Under the pieces are notes generated by a model. It saw nothing but the letters and a program-made list of their open reading frames with translations. It was not told the origin of the DNA and searched no databases. DNA of 34,154 nt from Bacillota bacterium. Its GTDB lineage: Bacteria; Bacillota; Clostridia; Peptostreptococcales; Anaerovoracaceae. Positions 8,136 to 16,428 of the stretch are shown here, one piece after another. Made by a program: the position numbers and the translations under genes. Each line of letters begins with the position of its first letter. Position 1 is the first letter of the stretch. Location: the NCBI GenBank assembly GCA_022793795.1, contig JAAWDM010000043.1:1-34154 (forward strand), written 5' to 3'.

Positions 8136-10871
8136 ATGGAAAAGAACTTAGCAAAGAATTACAATCCCAAGGATTTTGAGGATCGTATCTATGAGATGTG
8201 GGAAACAAACGGCGCGTTTCGCGCAGAGGTAGACAAGGACAAGAAGCCTTTTACCATCGTCATGCCGCCGCCAAACATTACAGGACAGCTTCATATGGGA
8301 CATGCACTGGATCAGACTTTACAGGACGTGCTGACCAGATGGAAGAGAATGGAGGGCTACAGCGCATTGTGGCTGCCTGGCTCTGACCACGCCAGCATCG
8401 CCACAGAGGTAAAGGTTGTCAATAAGATTAGAGAAGAAGAGGGCCTGGAAAAAGAGGATTTGGGCCGCGAAGAATTTTTAAAGCGGGCTTGGGCTTGGAA
8501 AGAAGAGTACGGCGGCAGAATTACCCGTCAGTGCCGCAAGCTGGGAGACTCCTGCGATTGGAGCAGAGAGCGGTTCACCATGGACGAGGGGTGCAATCAT
8601 GCGGTAAAGACCTTCTTTATTAAGCTATATGAAAAGGGCTTAATCTACAGAGGAAACCGTCTCATCAACTGGTGTCCTCAGTGCGGTACGTCTCTGTCAG
8701 ACGCAGAAGTAGAACATGAGGATAAAACAGGAAAGTATTGGTACTTCCGCTATCCTGCTGCCGATGGCCAGGGAGATGGCATTGTGGTGGCCACATCCAG
8801 ACCAGAGACCATGTTTGCCGACGAGGCCATCGCCGTTCACCCGTCAGATGAAAGATATCAGGATTTGGTAGGCAAGAAGGTGATTTTGCCATTGGTAGGC
8901 AAGGAAATTCCGATTATCACCGACAGCTATCCTGACCCAGAAAAGGGAACTGGAGCCGTAAAGATTACGCCAGCTCATGATCCTAACGACTTTGAAGTAG
9001 GCAACAGAGCCGGCCTTGGACGGCCGTCCTGTATCAATGAGGACGCTACCATGAACGAGCTGGCCGGAAAGTATCAGGGCATGGATCGTTATGAGTGCCG
9101 TAAAGCATGGGTGGCAGATTTGGAGGCCGCCGGATACCTGGTTAAGACCGAGGAAAAGGTCATTCCTGTAGGCGAGTGCTACCGCTGTCACACAGTTATC
9201 GAGCCCATGCTGTCCGACCAGTGGTTCGTAGCCATGGCGGAACTGGCCAAACCGGCCATCGAAGCAGCGAAAAAGGGCGATTTGACCCATGTGCCGGAGC
9301 GCTTTGAAAAGACGTATCTCCACTGGCTGGAAGAAATCAGAGACTGGTGTATTTCCCGTCAGCTGTGGTGGGGACATCGAATTCCGGCTTACTACTGTGA
9401 AGAGTGCGGCGAACTGGTAGTCAGCTATGATACGCCGGATAAATGTCCAAAGTGCGGCTGTACCCATTTCCGTCAGGATGAAGATGTGCTGGACACTTGG
9501 TTCAGTTCCGCCCTGTGGCCGTTCTCAACCTTGGGCTGGCCAGAAAAGACCGAGGAACTGGACTACTTCTATCCAACCGATGTACTGGTTACAGGCTATG
9601 ACATCATCTTCTTCTGGGTCATCAGAATGGTATTCTCCGGCTTGGAGACCATGGGAGAAGTACCATTCCATCACGTATACATTCACGGTCTGGTGAGAGA
9701 TGCCGAGGGACGGAAAATGAGTAAGTCTCTGGGCAACGGTATCGACCCGCTGGAAGTCATTGACCAATACGGTGCAGACGCTCTTCGCTTCATGTTGACC
9801 ACAGGCATTACCCCAGGCAACGATATGCGCTTTAAGGAAGATAGACTGGAATCCTGTAGAAACTTTGCAAACAAGCTGTGGAACGCATCCAGATTCGTTA
9901 TCATGAACCTGCAGGATGAGGAAGGTAATTTCAAGGAAATGGCCAAGTGCTGCGATAATTGCTGCGGCAAAGCCTGTGGAGATGTGACCGATTTTACCAA
10001 TATCGCCCTAAAAGATGAAGATAAATGGATGATTAGCAGAGTCAATGCGGCAGTAGAGTATGTGACGGCAGCCATGGAAAAATACGACCTGGCTCTGGCA
10101 GGGCAGAGAATCTATGACCTGATCTGGAATGAATACTGCGATTGGTACATTGAGTTGGTAAAGGCACGTCTGTGGGGGGATGATGAAGAGGACAAGAAGG
10201 TGGTTCGTTTCACCCTGGTAATGTGCTTGAAAAACATGCTGAAAATGCTCCATCCGTTTATGCCGTTTATTACCGAGGAAATTTGGAGCTACCTGCCTCA
10301 CGGTGAGGAGCAGGCCGATAATCCAAAGGGATTCCTGATGAAAGCAACCTGGCCAAAGGCCAGCGACAAATGTAATTTCCCTGCTGAAGAGGATAAGTTG
10401 GAAACAGCCATGGAGGCCATCCGCGCCATCAGAAACATTCGTGCAGAGGCAGAGGCCGCGCCGAGCAAGAAACTCCACGCCATCATTTTGACAGAGGGCC
10501 AAAAGGCAGAGATGTTAAAGGCAGGAGAGCGGTATATCAAGAACTTGGCCAATATTACAGAAATCGGTTTCACTACGGCCAAGGAAACTATTCCAGAAGA
10601 AGTTATGTCCGCAGTCATAGACGGAGCGGAAATCTATATTCCGCTGGATGATTTGGTGGATTACAAGGCAGAAGCAGACAGACTGACCAAAGAGAAAAAG
10701 CGGCTGGAAGGAGAGGTTGCCAGAGTCAAAGGCAAGTTGTCCAACCAAGGCTTTATCAGCAAAGCGCCGGAGAAGGTCATCAACGAAGAAAAAGAAAAGA
10801 TGGTTAAATATGAAGAAATGCTGGAAAAGGTTGTGGCCCGCCTGGCATTGGTAGAAAAGAAATTAGGTTAA
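8136..10871 (+). CDS. valS: Valyl-tRNA synthetase (911 aa)
   Basis: A class I aminoacyl-tRNA synthetase that charges tRNA-Val. It has the HIGH-type motif HMGH (53-56) in PPPNITGQLHMGHAL, the KMSKS motif (527-531), an editing insert between them, a CxxC...CxxC zinc-knuckle-like segment (CEECG ... CPKCGC) just before DVLDTWFSS, an anticodon-binding domain, and a C-terminal coiled-coil arm typical of ValS. The open frame could begin at 8052, but those 28 codons lie inside the T-box and terminator. ATG 8136, preceded by GAAAGGAAAGG, fits the family start. Expression is expected to respond to tRNA-Val charging. Confidence 0.97.
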   Translation: MEKNLAKNYNPKDFEDRIYEMWETNGAFRAEVDKDKKPFTIVMPPPNITGQLHMGHALDQTLQDVLTRWKRMEGYSALWLPGSDHASIATEVKVVNKIREEEGLEKEDLGREEFLKRAWAWKEEYGGRITRQCRKLGDSCDWSRERFTMDEGCNHAVKTFFIKLYEKGLIYRGNRLINWCPQCGTSLSDAEVEHEDKTGKYWYFRYPAADGQGDGIVVATSRPETMFADEAIAVHPSDERYQDLVGKKVILPLVGKEIPIITDSYPDPEKGTGAVKITPAHDPNDFEVGNRAGLGRPSCINEDATMNELAGKYQGMDRYECRKAWVADLEAAGYLVKTEEKVIPVGECYRCHTVIEPMLSDQWFVAMAELAKPAIEAAKKGDLTHVPERFEKTYLHWLEEIRDWCISRQLWWGHRIPAYYCEECGELVVSYDTPDKCPKCGCTHFRQDEDVLDTWFSSALWPFSTLGWPEKTEELDYFYPTDVLVTGYDIIFFWVIRMVFSGLETMGEVPFHHVYIHGLVRDAEGRKMSKSLGNGIDPLEVIDQYGADALRFMLTTGITPGNDMRFKEDRLESCRNFANKLWNASRFVIMNLQDEEGNFKEMAKCCDNCCGKACGDVTDFTNIALKDEDKWMISRVNAAVEYVTAAMEKYDLALAGQRIYDLIWNEYCDWYIELVKARLWGDDEEDKKVVRFTLVMCLKNMLKMLHPFMPFITEEIWSYLPHGEEQADNPKGFLMKATWPKASDKCNFPAEEDKLETAMEAIRAIRNIRAEAEAAPSKKLHAIILTEGQKAEMLKAGERYIKNLANITEIGFTTAKETIPEEVMSAVIDGAEIYIPLDDLVDYKAEADRLTKEKKRLEGEVARVKGKLSNQGFISKAPEKVINEEKEKMVKYEEMLEKVVARLALVEKKLG

Positions 10872-10882
10872 AGGTTTCATAT

Positions 10883-12247
10883 ATGTTAAAAAGTGAAAAG
10901 AAGCAGACGGCATCCCCAATGGATGCCGTTCCAGCTGCCATCAAAAAAATCCATGAATTTCAGCGATTCGGCAGCGTCTTGGGACTGGAACGGATGAATG
11001 AACTATTGGAACTTTTGGGAAATCCCCAGGACGATTTGAAAGTGATTCACGTGGCAGGCACCAATGGCAAGGGTTCCACCTGCCGGTATATTTACTGCGT
11101 TCTGAAAGCTGCCGGATATAAGGTGGGCCTATATATCTCTCCTTTCTTGGAAGTGTTCAATGAGCGTATCGAGGTAGACGGCAGGTATATCAGCGATGAG
11201 GATTTGGAACGATATACAGAGAAGGTGCTAAAACAGGTAGAAATCATGATATCCAAAGGCCATGATTCTCCCACTGAATTTGAAGTGATTACAGCCATCG
11301 CTTTGCTGTACTATAAAGAGCAGGCTTGTGACTATGTGGTTCTGGAAGTGGGCCTGGGAGGCAGGGGAGATTCCACCAATGTGTGTAAGGCGCCAGTGGT
11401 ATCAGTGATTACTTCTATCTCCTTTGATCATATGGACAGGCTGGGAAACACATTGACAGAAATCGCAGGGGAGAAGGCAGGCATCATAAAGGAAGGTTGC
11501 CCTGTGGTGACCAGCGCAGAGGCAAAGGAGGCCCTTCCGGTGATACGGGACACAGCCCGAGCCCATCATGCACCCTATTATGAAACATGGGAAAGCAGTT
11601 ACGAGACAGTGGAGACTTGCCTTCGAGGCTGCCGATTTCATGTACAGTTCCAAGAACCCATTTCCAGACGATTTGAAAACATGGAGATTTCCATGATAGG
11701 TCAGCACCAGATAAAGAATTCCATAGGCGCCCTGGCCGCTCTTTGCGTCCTTGAGCAGCGAGAAAATATCGTTCTGCCAGAAGAGGCTATCTATAGAGGA
11801 ATGAAGGAAACTCGCCAGCCAGGGCGGTTGGAGGTCATGAATATGGCGGATGAAAGACCTATCCTTCTCATCGACGGAGCCCATAATGAGGATGGGGCCA
11901 GAGCCTTAAAGGCAGCCATAGACCAGTTGATGCCACAGAAGAAAATTCTCATGGCGACTGGTATTTTGGCAGATAAGGATGTAGAAGCTGTATTAAGGCA
12001 ATTTATAGCTATTTCCAAGGATTTCATCGTAACGGAGCCGGACAATCCAAGACGGATGGAAGCCGAGGAACTGGCCGGTCGTATTGAGGCAATGGGCGGA
12101 AACTGTATCATAGCCAAAACACCTGAAGAAGCCTGCCAGCTGACCAAGGAACACGGGGCAAAATACGATGGTGTTGTATTTGCCGGATCCCTGTATTTAA
12201 TCGGTAGGATTCGGACGATTTTAAGGAGGCAAATGAGGATATGCTGA
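10883..12247 (+). CDS. folC: Folylpolyglutamate synthase / dihydrofolate synthase
   Basis: A 454-residue Mur-ligase-type enzyme that adds glutamate to folates (and may make dihydrofolate from dihydropteroate). It has the ATP-binding P-loop AGTNGKGST (ending at residue 66), the FolC segment SPFLEVFNERIEVDG, the conserved VLEVGLGGRGDSTN loop, SFDHMDRLGNTLTEIAGEKAGIIK, and a C-terminal DGAHNEDGARAL motif. The gene starts 11 bases after valS, the usual valS-folC order in Bacillota, and shares the T-box transcript. The ribosome site before the ATG is weak, so translation may depend partly on the upstream gene. Confidence 0.95.
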   Translation: MLKSEKKQTASPMDAVPAAIKKIHEFQRFGSVLGLERMNELLELLGNPQDDLKVIHVAGTNGKGSTCRYIYCVLKAAGYKVGLYISPFLEVFNERIEVDGRYISDEDLERYTEKVLKQVEIMISKGHDSPTEFEVITAIALLYYKEQACDYVVLEVGLGGRGDSTNVCKAPVVSVITSISFDHMDRLGNTLTEIAGEKAGIIKEGCPVVTSAEAKEALPVIRDTARAHHAPYYETWESSYETVETCLRGCRFHVQFQEPISRRFENMEISMIGQHQIKNSIGALAALCVLEQRENIVLPEEAIYRGMKETRQPGRLEVMNMADERPILLIDGAHNEDGARALKAAIDQLMPQKKILMATGILADKDVEAVLRQFIAISKDFIVTEPDNPRRMEAEELAGRIEAMGGNCIIAKTPEEACQLTKEHGAKYDGVVFAGSLYLIGRIRTILRRQMRIC

Positions 12248-12699
12248 GATTCAAGATGGAGCGTACTGACGAATACGAGTTGTTGATTCCTTTTTTCATT
12301 GAAAACGGCTTGGAGTTCGATGAAGATGAAAAAAAGGCGGAAGGCGCAGTACAGGCATGGAAGGTGACTCAAGGGGACCATCTGGTTGCAGGGTGCAGTC
12401 TGGTTCTTCGGGAGGGTCATTTTGTGATTGAAGGAATCGCAGTGGAAAAGACCTTCCGCAAGTTCGGCATCGGCAAGATTTTAATCGATAAAGCCTTGGA
12501 AGAAGTACGAGCCCGCGGAGGCAAGGAGCTGCTCCTCATGGCTCGGAAACCGGCCTTTTATGAAAAACTGCATTTTACTGAAGTATCGCCGGAGGATGCG
12601 CCGCCTATTTTCGATTGTTTGGGTTGTCCCCAGTACGGCGTGGACTGCTTTCCTAAGATTATGAAATATGTGCTGCCAGAAACAGAACCTGAAGCATAG
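12241..12699 (+). CDS. GNAT family N-acetyltransferase
   Basis: A 152-residue acetyltransferase with a central acetyl-CoA binding signature (EKTFRKFGIGKILIDKAL, a variant of the R/Q-x-x-G-x-G/A loop) and a preceding beta strand (FVIEGIAV). The C-terminal part holds a compact cysteine set, CLGCPQYGVDC, which could bind a metal. The start overlaps the end of folC by 7 bases and follows an AAGGAGG site about 12 bases upstream, so it belongs to the valS-folC operon. Substrate is unknown. Confidence 0.85.
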   Translation: MLRFKMERTDEYELLIPFFIENGLEFDEDEKKAEGAVQAWKVTQGDHLVAGCSLVLREGHFVIEGIAVEKTFRKFGIGKILIDKALEEVRARGGKELLLMARKPAFYEKLHFTEVSPEDAPPIFDCLGCPQYGVDCFPKIMKYVLPETEPEA

Positions 12700-12713
12700 G
12701 GATACGATAGAAG

Positions 12714-13937
12714 ATGAAGAAACTGTTGAACTTTGAATATGCGTCGGTGCAGGGAACCTACTGGATGGCCTATGGGCTTATCAGTACCTTTGCATCGGTT
12801 TTGCTGCTGGATAGAGGATATTCCAATGGGGATATCGGAATGATATTTGCGGTTGCCAACGTAGTGGCAGTGGTGCTACAGCCGCTGACAGCAGATTTGG
12901 CAGACCGTTCCAAAAGGTTGAGCCTCTTTGGAGTGTGTCAGATGACAGCGGTCATCCTGATGGTTTTGACATGGGGCCTTTTTGTATTGCAAAGAAAGTC
13001 GCTGGCCCTGACCGTGGTCTATGTCCTGCTTTTGGCCTGGGCGGTGGCAGCCCAGCCTTTGCTCAATGCTTTGGCATTTAAACTGAGTGAAAGCGGCATA
13101 CATATCAATTTTGGTATGACCAGGAGTTTGGGCTCTTTAGCTTATGCTGTCATTTGTGCCGTCATGGGCAGCCTTGTGGAGCGATACGGTATCATGCTGT
13201 TGCCGGCCAGCAATAGTGCGATTCTGGTGTTGCTGCTCATCAGTCTGGCGGTGGTGGCCCTTCACTTCCCAAAAGCCATGTCCATGGGCATCCAGGGAGA
13301 AGAGGCGGCAGAGGCCGTCATAGAGTCGTCAGCCCCTGAGGTCCAAGAGGAAATCAATTTAATTACCTTTGTCAGACGGAACAAAATGTTCATTTTCATG
13401 ACGGTTGGCGTTCTGGGAATCTATTTTGCCAATGGAACCCTGAATAATTTTATGCTGCAAATCATCATGCCCCTGGGCGGTAACAGTGAAGACATGGGAT
13501 GGATATTCGGACTTCTGGCCTTTTTTGAAATCCCTACGTTGGTATTCTTTGAACGAATTAACAGAAGATTTTCCTGCCAGACCTTACTAAAAGTGGCGTC
13601 GGTGTCTTATATTGTGAAGATTGTCATAACCTGGCAGGCTGACTCTGTGGCTGTGGTTATGGTTTCACAACTCACCCAGTTGACTTCCTATGCTTTGTTC
13701 TTGCCAGCTATGGTCCAGTTTGTAAGCGAGATTATGAGCAAAGGGGAGGCGGTCAAGGGTCAGGCCTTTTATACCACCATGGGAACCATCGCTGTGGTCC
13801 TTTCTAGCCTGGTAGGCGGATGGGTTTTGGATATGTCCGGCGCCAAAACCCTTCTTTTCATATCCACCATATTTACAGTGGCTGGAACGGTGATTATTTT
13901 TCTTACCATAGACCGAATCCATATCAACAAAGCCTAA
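12714..13937 (+). CDS. Major facilitator superfamily transporter
   Basis: A 407-residue membrane protein with about twelve predicted spans and the MFS loop 2-3 motif near residues 63-73 (ADLADRSKR, a variant of GxLaDrxGrr). An acidic central loop (about 195-218, EEAAEAVIESSAPEVQEE) separates two six-helix halves. The overall pattern resembles MFS_1-like sugar or organic acid permeases rather than multidrug pumps, but I cannot name a substrate. It ends the valS operon 14 bases downstream of the acetyltransferase, and a terminator follows. Confidence 0.88.
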   Translation: MKKLLNFEYASVQGTYWMAYGLISTFASVLLLDRGYSNGDIGMIFAVANVVAVVLQPLTADLADRSKRLSLFGVCQMTAVILMVLTWGLFVLQRKSLALTVVYVLLLAWAVAAQPLLNALAFKLSESGIHINFGMTRSLGSLAYAVICAVMGSLVERYGIMLLPASNSAILVLLLISLAVVALHFPKAMSMGIQGEEAAEAVIESSAPEVQEEINLITFVRRNKMFIFMTVGVLGIYFANGTLNNFMLQIIMPLGGNSEDMGWIFGLLAFFEIPTLVFFERINRRFSCQTLLKVASVSYIVKIVITWQADSVAVVMVSQLTQLTSYALFLPAMVQFVSEIMSKGEAVKGQAFYTTMGTIAVVLSSLVGGWVLDMSGAKTLLFISTIFTVAGTVIIFLTIDRIHINKA

Positions 13938-13969
13938 CTTTACCCTTTCTAACCTGGACTCGATAAATC

Positions 13970-13995
13970 AACTGTGCGACAGTTCCTTTTTCTTT
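13970..13995 (+). terminator. Terminator after the MFS transporter gene
   Basis: A 6-bp perfect stem AACTGT/ACAGTT (13970-13975 with 13979-13984) closed by a GCG loop and followed by a T-rich run. It separates the valS operon from the next genes. Confidence 0.7.
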
Positions 13996-14055
13996 TGGAA
14001 TACTTTTCTTTCTCCTTAATAGAATGTATAGACATTTAAAACGCAGGAGGAGAGT

Positions 14056-14703
14056 ATGGAAAGTAATATTGCACAGCTTTGCGGCGTGGTAATTTCCCAA
14101 TTAGAATTCAGCCATAAGACTTACGGAGAAATCTTCTATACCTTTGTGCTAGGCGTGGAGCGGCGGAGCGGATACGTGGACGAAATCAATATCATGGTAT
14201 CAGAAAGGCTGATATACGATATGCCTCCGCAGATAAACGAGTGTATGGAGATTAAAGGGCAGGTCAGAACCTATAACGAGATTGTGAATGGAAAAAACAA
14301 ATTGAACGTGGTGGTCTTTGCCAAAGAGATTTACCATTGCGAGGATTTTGGATATCACGAAAATTACATATATTTGGAAGGTTTTTTGTGCAAAACACCG
14401 GTAAAGCGAACGTCGCCTCTGGGCAGGGATATCTGCGATATGATGCTGGCGGTCAATCGGATGTACAATAAATCGGATTATATTCCATGTATTGCGTGGG
14501 GCCGAAATGCAGGCTACGGACAGCAGCTTGCAGTAGGAACCAAATTGGCTGTAGAGGGCAGGCTCCAGAGCAGAGAATATAAGAAAAAGTTGCCTGACGG
14601 TAGCGTGGAGCTTAGAAAAGCCTTCGAAGTTTCTCTGCTTAAATTAGAGGAAGTAGAGGAAGAATGGACAGAAGAAGAGACGCAGGAAGGCGGCGGAGAA
14701 TAA
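14056..14703 (+). CDS. Tandem OB-fold single-stranded DNA-binding-like protein
   Basis: A 215-residue protein with two OB-fold segments. The second (about 95-195) is clearly SSB-like: YIYLEGFLCKTPVKR, CIAWGRNAGYGQQLAVGTKLAVEGRLQSREY. The first (about 1-93) follows the same strand pattern, with an EIKGQVRTYNEIVNGKNKLNVVVFA segment, but is more diverged. The acidic tail (EEVEEEWTEEETQEGGGE) lacks the usual D-D-I-P-F tip that recruits partners. It is therefore probably an accessory SSB paralogue rather than the housekeeping one. ATG 14056 follows CAGGAGGAGAG. glyA lies 70 bases downstream with its own promoter. Confidence 0.85.
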   Translation: MESNIAQLCGVVISQLEFSHKTYGEIFYTFVLGVERRSGYVDEINIMVSERLIYDMPPQINECMEIKGQVRTYNEIVNGKNKLNVVVFAKEIYHCEDFGYHENYIYLEGFLCKTPVKRTSPLGRDICDMMLAVNRMYNKSDYIPCIAWGRNAGYGQQLAVGTKLAVEGRLQSREYKKKLPDGSVELRKAFEVSLLKLEEVEEEWTEEETQEGGGE

Positions 14704-14709
14704 TTGGTG

Positions 14710-14738
14710 TTGAATCGAAGCAGAGATTGTGCTAAAAT
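14710..14738 (+). promoter_or_regulatory. Promoter of glyA
   Basis: TTGAAT (14710-14715), a 17-base spacer and TAAAAT (14733-14738), 35 bases before the glyA start. A TATAAT overlaps just downstream. Confidence 0.65.
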
Positions 14739-14773
14739 ATAATGTATTATTGATTGAAAACGGAGGAAGTAAG

Positions 14774-16021
14774 ATGTTTGATATAAACGGGAAAGACAAC
14801 AGCAACTATAATGTTGAGAATTTTCAGTTTATCAAAAAGACGTCACCAGTGGTAGGCGGCTTTATTGAGAAAGAGTACAATCGTCAGAAAAACAATGTGG
14901 AGCTTATTGCTTCCGAAAATTATTGCTCCGAAGCGGTTCTGGCGGCCTGCGGCAGTTGTTTGTCCTGGAAATACGCGGAAGGGTATCCTTATGTGAGAAC
15001 CTCTGGAAATACCAGCCGTTATTATGGTGGAACAGAGTTTGTAGACCAGTTAGAGGAATACTGCTGTGATATGTGGAGAAAGGTATTTGATACCGATTAC
15101 CATGTAAACGTACAGCCTCACAGCGGCTCACAGGCCAATTTTGCAGCCTACAAAGCGATTCTGGCGCCAGGAGATACCATCCTGTCCCTAAGCCTGGATA
15201 ACGGCGGTCATCTGACTCACGGTTCCTCTGTCAATTTTAGCGGTAAGCTGTATAATATGGTATTTTACGATGTAGACCAAAAGGGCTATATCGATATGGA
15301 GGACGTAAGAGCCAAAGCCAAAGAGTGTCAGCCAAAGCTGATTCTCACCGGTGCATCGGCCTATTCCAGAATCATAGATTTTGCTGCCTTTGCAGAGATT
15401 GCCAAAGAGGTGGGCGCTTATTTCATGGTGGATATGGCCCATATTGCAGGTCTGGTAGCAGGGGGCGTTCATCCGACTCCTTTTGGATATGCAGATATCG
15501 TAACCACCACAACCCATAAGACCCTAAGAGGCCCAAGAGGCGGTCTGATCTTTGCTCGTCCGGAATTGGCCAAGAAGATTGACAGCGCCGTATTCCCATA
15601 TGCTCAAGGAGGCCCGCTGGAACACATTATCGCAGGTAAAGCGGTCTGTGCGGAAGAAGCTCTATCGCCAGACTATAAAGAGTATGTAGAGCAGGTTGTA
15701 AAAAACTGTAAAGCATTGTCCGATGAATTTATCAAATTGGGATATAAGGTGGTAACTGGTGGTACGGATAATCATCTGATTCTATTGGATCTGTCAGATG
15801 AACCGTTTAGCGGAAGAATATTGCAGGAACGGTGTGATGAGATTGGAATTACCCTAAATAAGAATTGCGTCCCTTGTGAAAAGAGAACGCCGAAGGAAAC
15901 CTCCGGCGTGAGAATCGGTACAGCGCCGATGACAACCAGAGGTTATAAGGAAGAAGATTTTGTGAAGGTTGTTCATAGAATCGACGCCCTGATTCAGACC
16001 TTGAGAGAAGAATACAAATAA
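14774..16021 (+). CDS. glyA: Serine hydroxymethyltransferase (415 aa)
   Basis: A PLP-dependent enzyme that converts serine and tetrahydrofolate to glycine and methylene-tetrahydrofolate. It shows the family stretches NVELIASENYCSEAVLAACGS, YAEGYP, YYGGTEFVDQLE, VNVQPHSGSQAN, DMAHIAGLVAGG and the PLP-lysine motif TTTTHKTLRGPRGG, with the Schiff-base Lys249. I chose ATG 14774 (GGAGG seven bases upstream) over the in-frame ATG at 14729, which lies within the promoter region. The family length (about 412-420) agrees. It stands as a single gene between its own promoter and a terminator. Confidence 0.97.
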   Translation: MFDINGKDNSNYNVENFQFIKKTSPVVGGFIEKEYNRQKNNVELIASENYCSEAVLAACGSCLSWKYAEGYPYVRTSGNTSRYYGGTEFVDQLEEYCCDMWRKVFDTDYHVNVQPHSGSQANFAAYKAILAPGDTILSLSLDNGGHLTHGSSVNFSGKLYNMVFYDVDQKGYIDMEDVRAKAKECQPKLILTGASAYSRIIDFAAFAEIAKEVGAYFMVDMAHIAGLVAGGVHPTPFGYADIVTTTTHKTLRGPRGGLIFARPELAKKIDSAVFPYAQGGPLEHIIAGKAVCAEEALSPDYKEYVEQVVKNCKALSDEFIKLGYKVVTGGTDNHLILLDLSDEPFSGRILQERCDEIGITLNKNCVPCEKRTPKETSGVRIGTAPMTTRGYKEEDFVKVVHRIDALIQTLREEYK

Positions 16022-16037
16022 AGCATGGAAAACAAGA

Positions 16038-16079
16038 AGGCCGGCCATCTTTGGAATCTCCCAAATGACCGGCTTTTAG
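16038..16079 (+). terminator. Terminator after glyA
   Basis: A GC-rich imperfect stem (16040-16054 with 16061-16073, a two-base bulge on the left arm) with a TTTT tract immediately after. Confidence 0.75.
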
Positions 16080-16193
16080 ACTTTATGTATAGGAAAACCA
16101 TAAAATCCAATATTTTCTATATTTTGGGCTTGCTATGTATGTAAAAATATTGTAAACTAAAAAAGGTGTACCCTTTGAAATATATTAGACTAT

Positions 16194-16228
16194 GCCGCTA
16201 GGATTAAACCTGTTGAGCGGCCTCTTTT
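16194..16228 (+). terminator. Possible small hairpin terminator
   Basis: GCCGCT (16194-16199) pairs with AGCGGC (16216-16221) around a 16-base loop, followed by CTCTTTTAT. The stem is short and the loop large, so this is a weak call; it could back up the glyA terminator or belong to a small RNA. Confidence 0.35.
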
Positions 16229-16270
16229 ATAGCCTGGGGGGGGTACCCTCTATTTGAGTTCTTAAAATAT

Positions 16271-16312
16271 GTCAAAAATATCACAGGCGATATTTTTGAC
16301 CGTAAATATAAT
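16271..16312 (+). promoter_or_regulatory. Perfect 12-bp inverted repeat over a -10 element
   Basis: GTCAAAAATATC (16271-16282) and GATATTTTTGAC (16289-16300) form a perfect inverted repeat with a 6-base centre, followed by TATAAT at 16307-16312. No good -35 hexamer lies 17 bases before that TATAAT; the repeat occupies the place. This looks like a regulator binding site on the promoter of the pilus regulator gene. A hairpin role in RNA is the alternative. Confidence 0.6.
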
Positions 16313-16428
16313 AGAAAAGTCTAAGGCTAAAATCTAATCAGTAGAGCCGGCTTTTCTCTGTTCCAATTCACCCCCTATTATGTTTGAGCAGTTAAGTGAA
16401 ATGCATCGGTGAGGAGGTGAGTTTTATA

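Larger units (their letters stand above)
16080..16428 (+). other. Regulatory intergenic region before the pilus regulator
   Basis: No gene is supported in these 349 bases. It contains a GCCGCT/AGCGGC hairpin (16194-16221) followed by a TCTTTTA run, two palindrome-like GTAC sites (AAAGG-TGTAC-CCTTT near 16162-16176 and GGGTACCC near 16245), a perfect 12-bp inverted repeat (16271-16300) and a TATAAT (16307-16312). The likely transcript of the regulator would have a leader of about 110 bases. Confidence 0.7.

Noticed and set aside
16245-16252. GGGTACCC palindrome beside a G run as an operator
   Set aside because: It is only eight bases long and could occur by chance; the 12-bp repeat at 16271 is much stronger.
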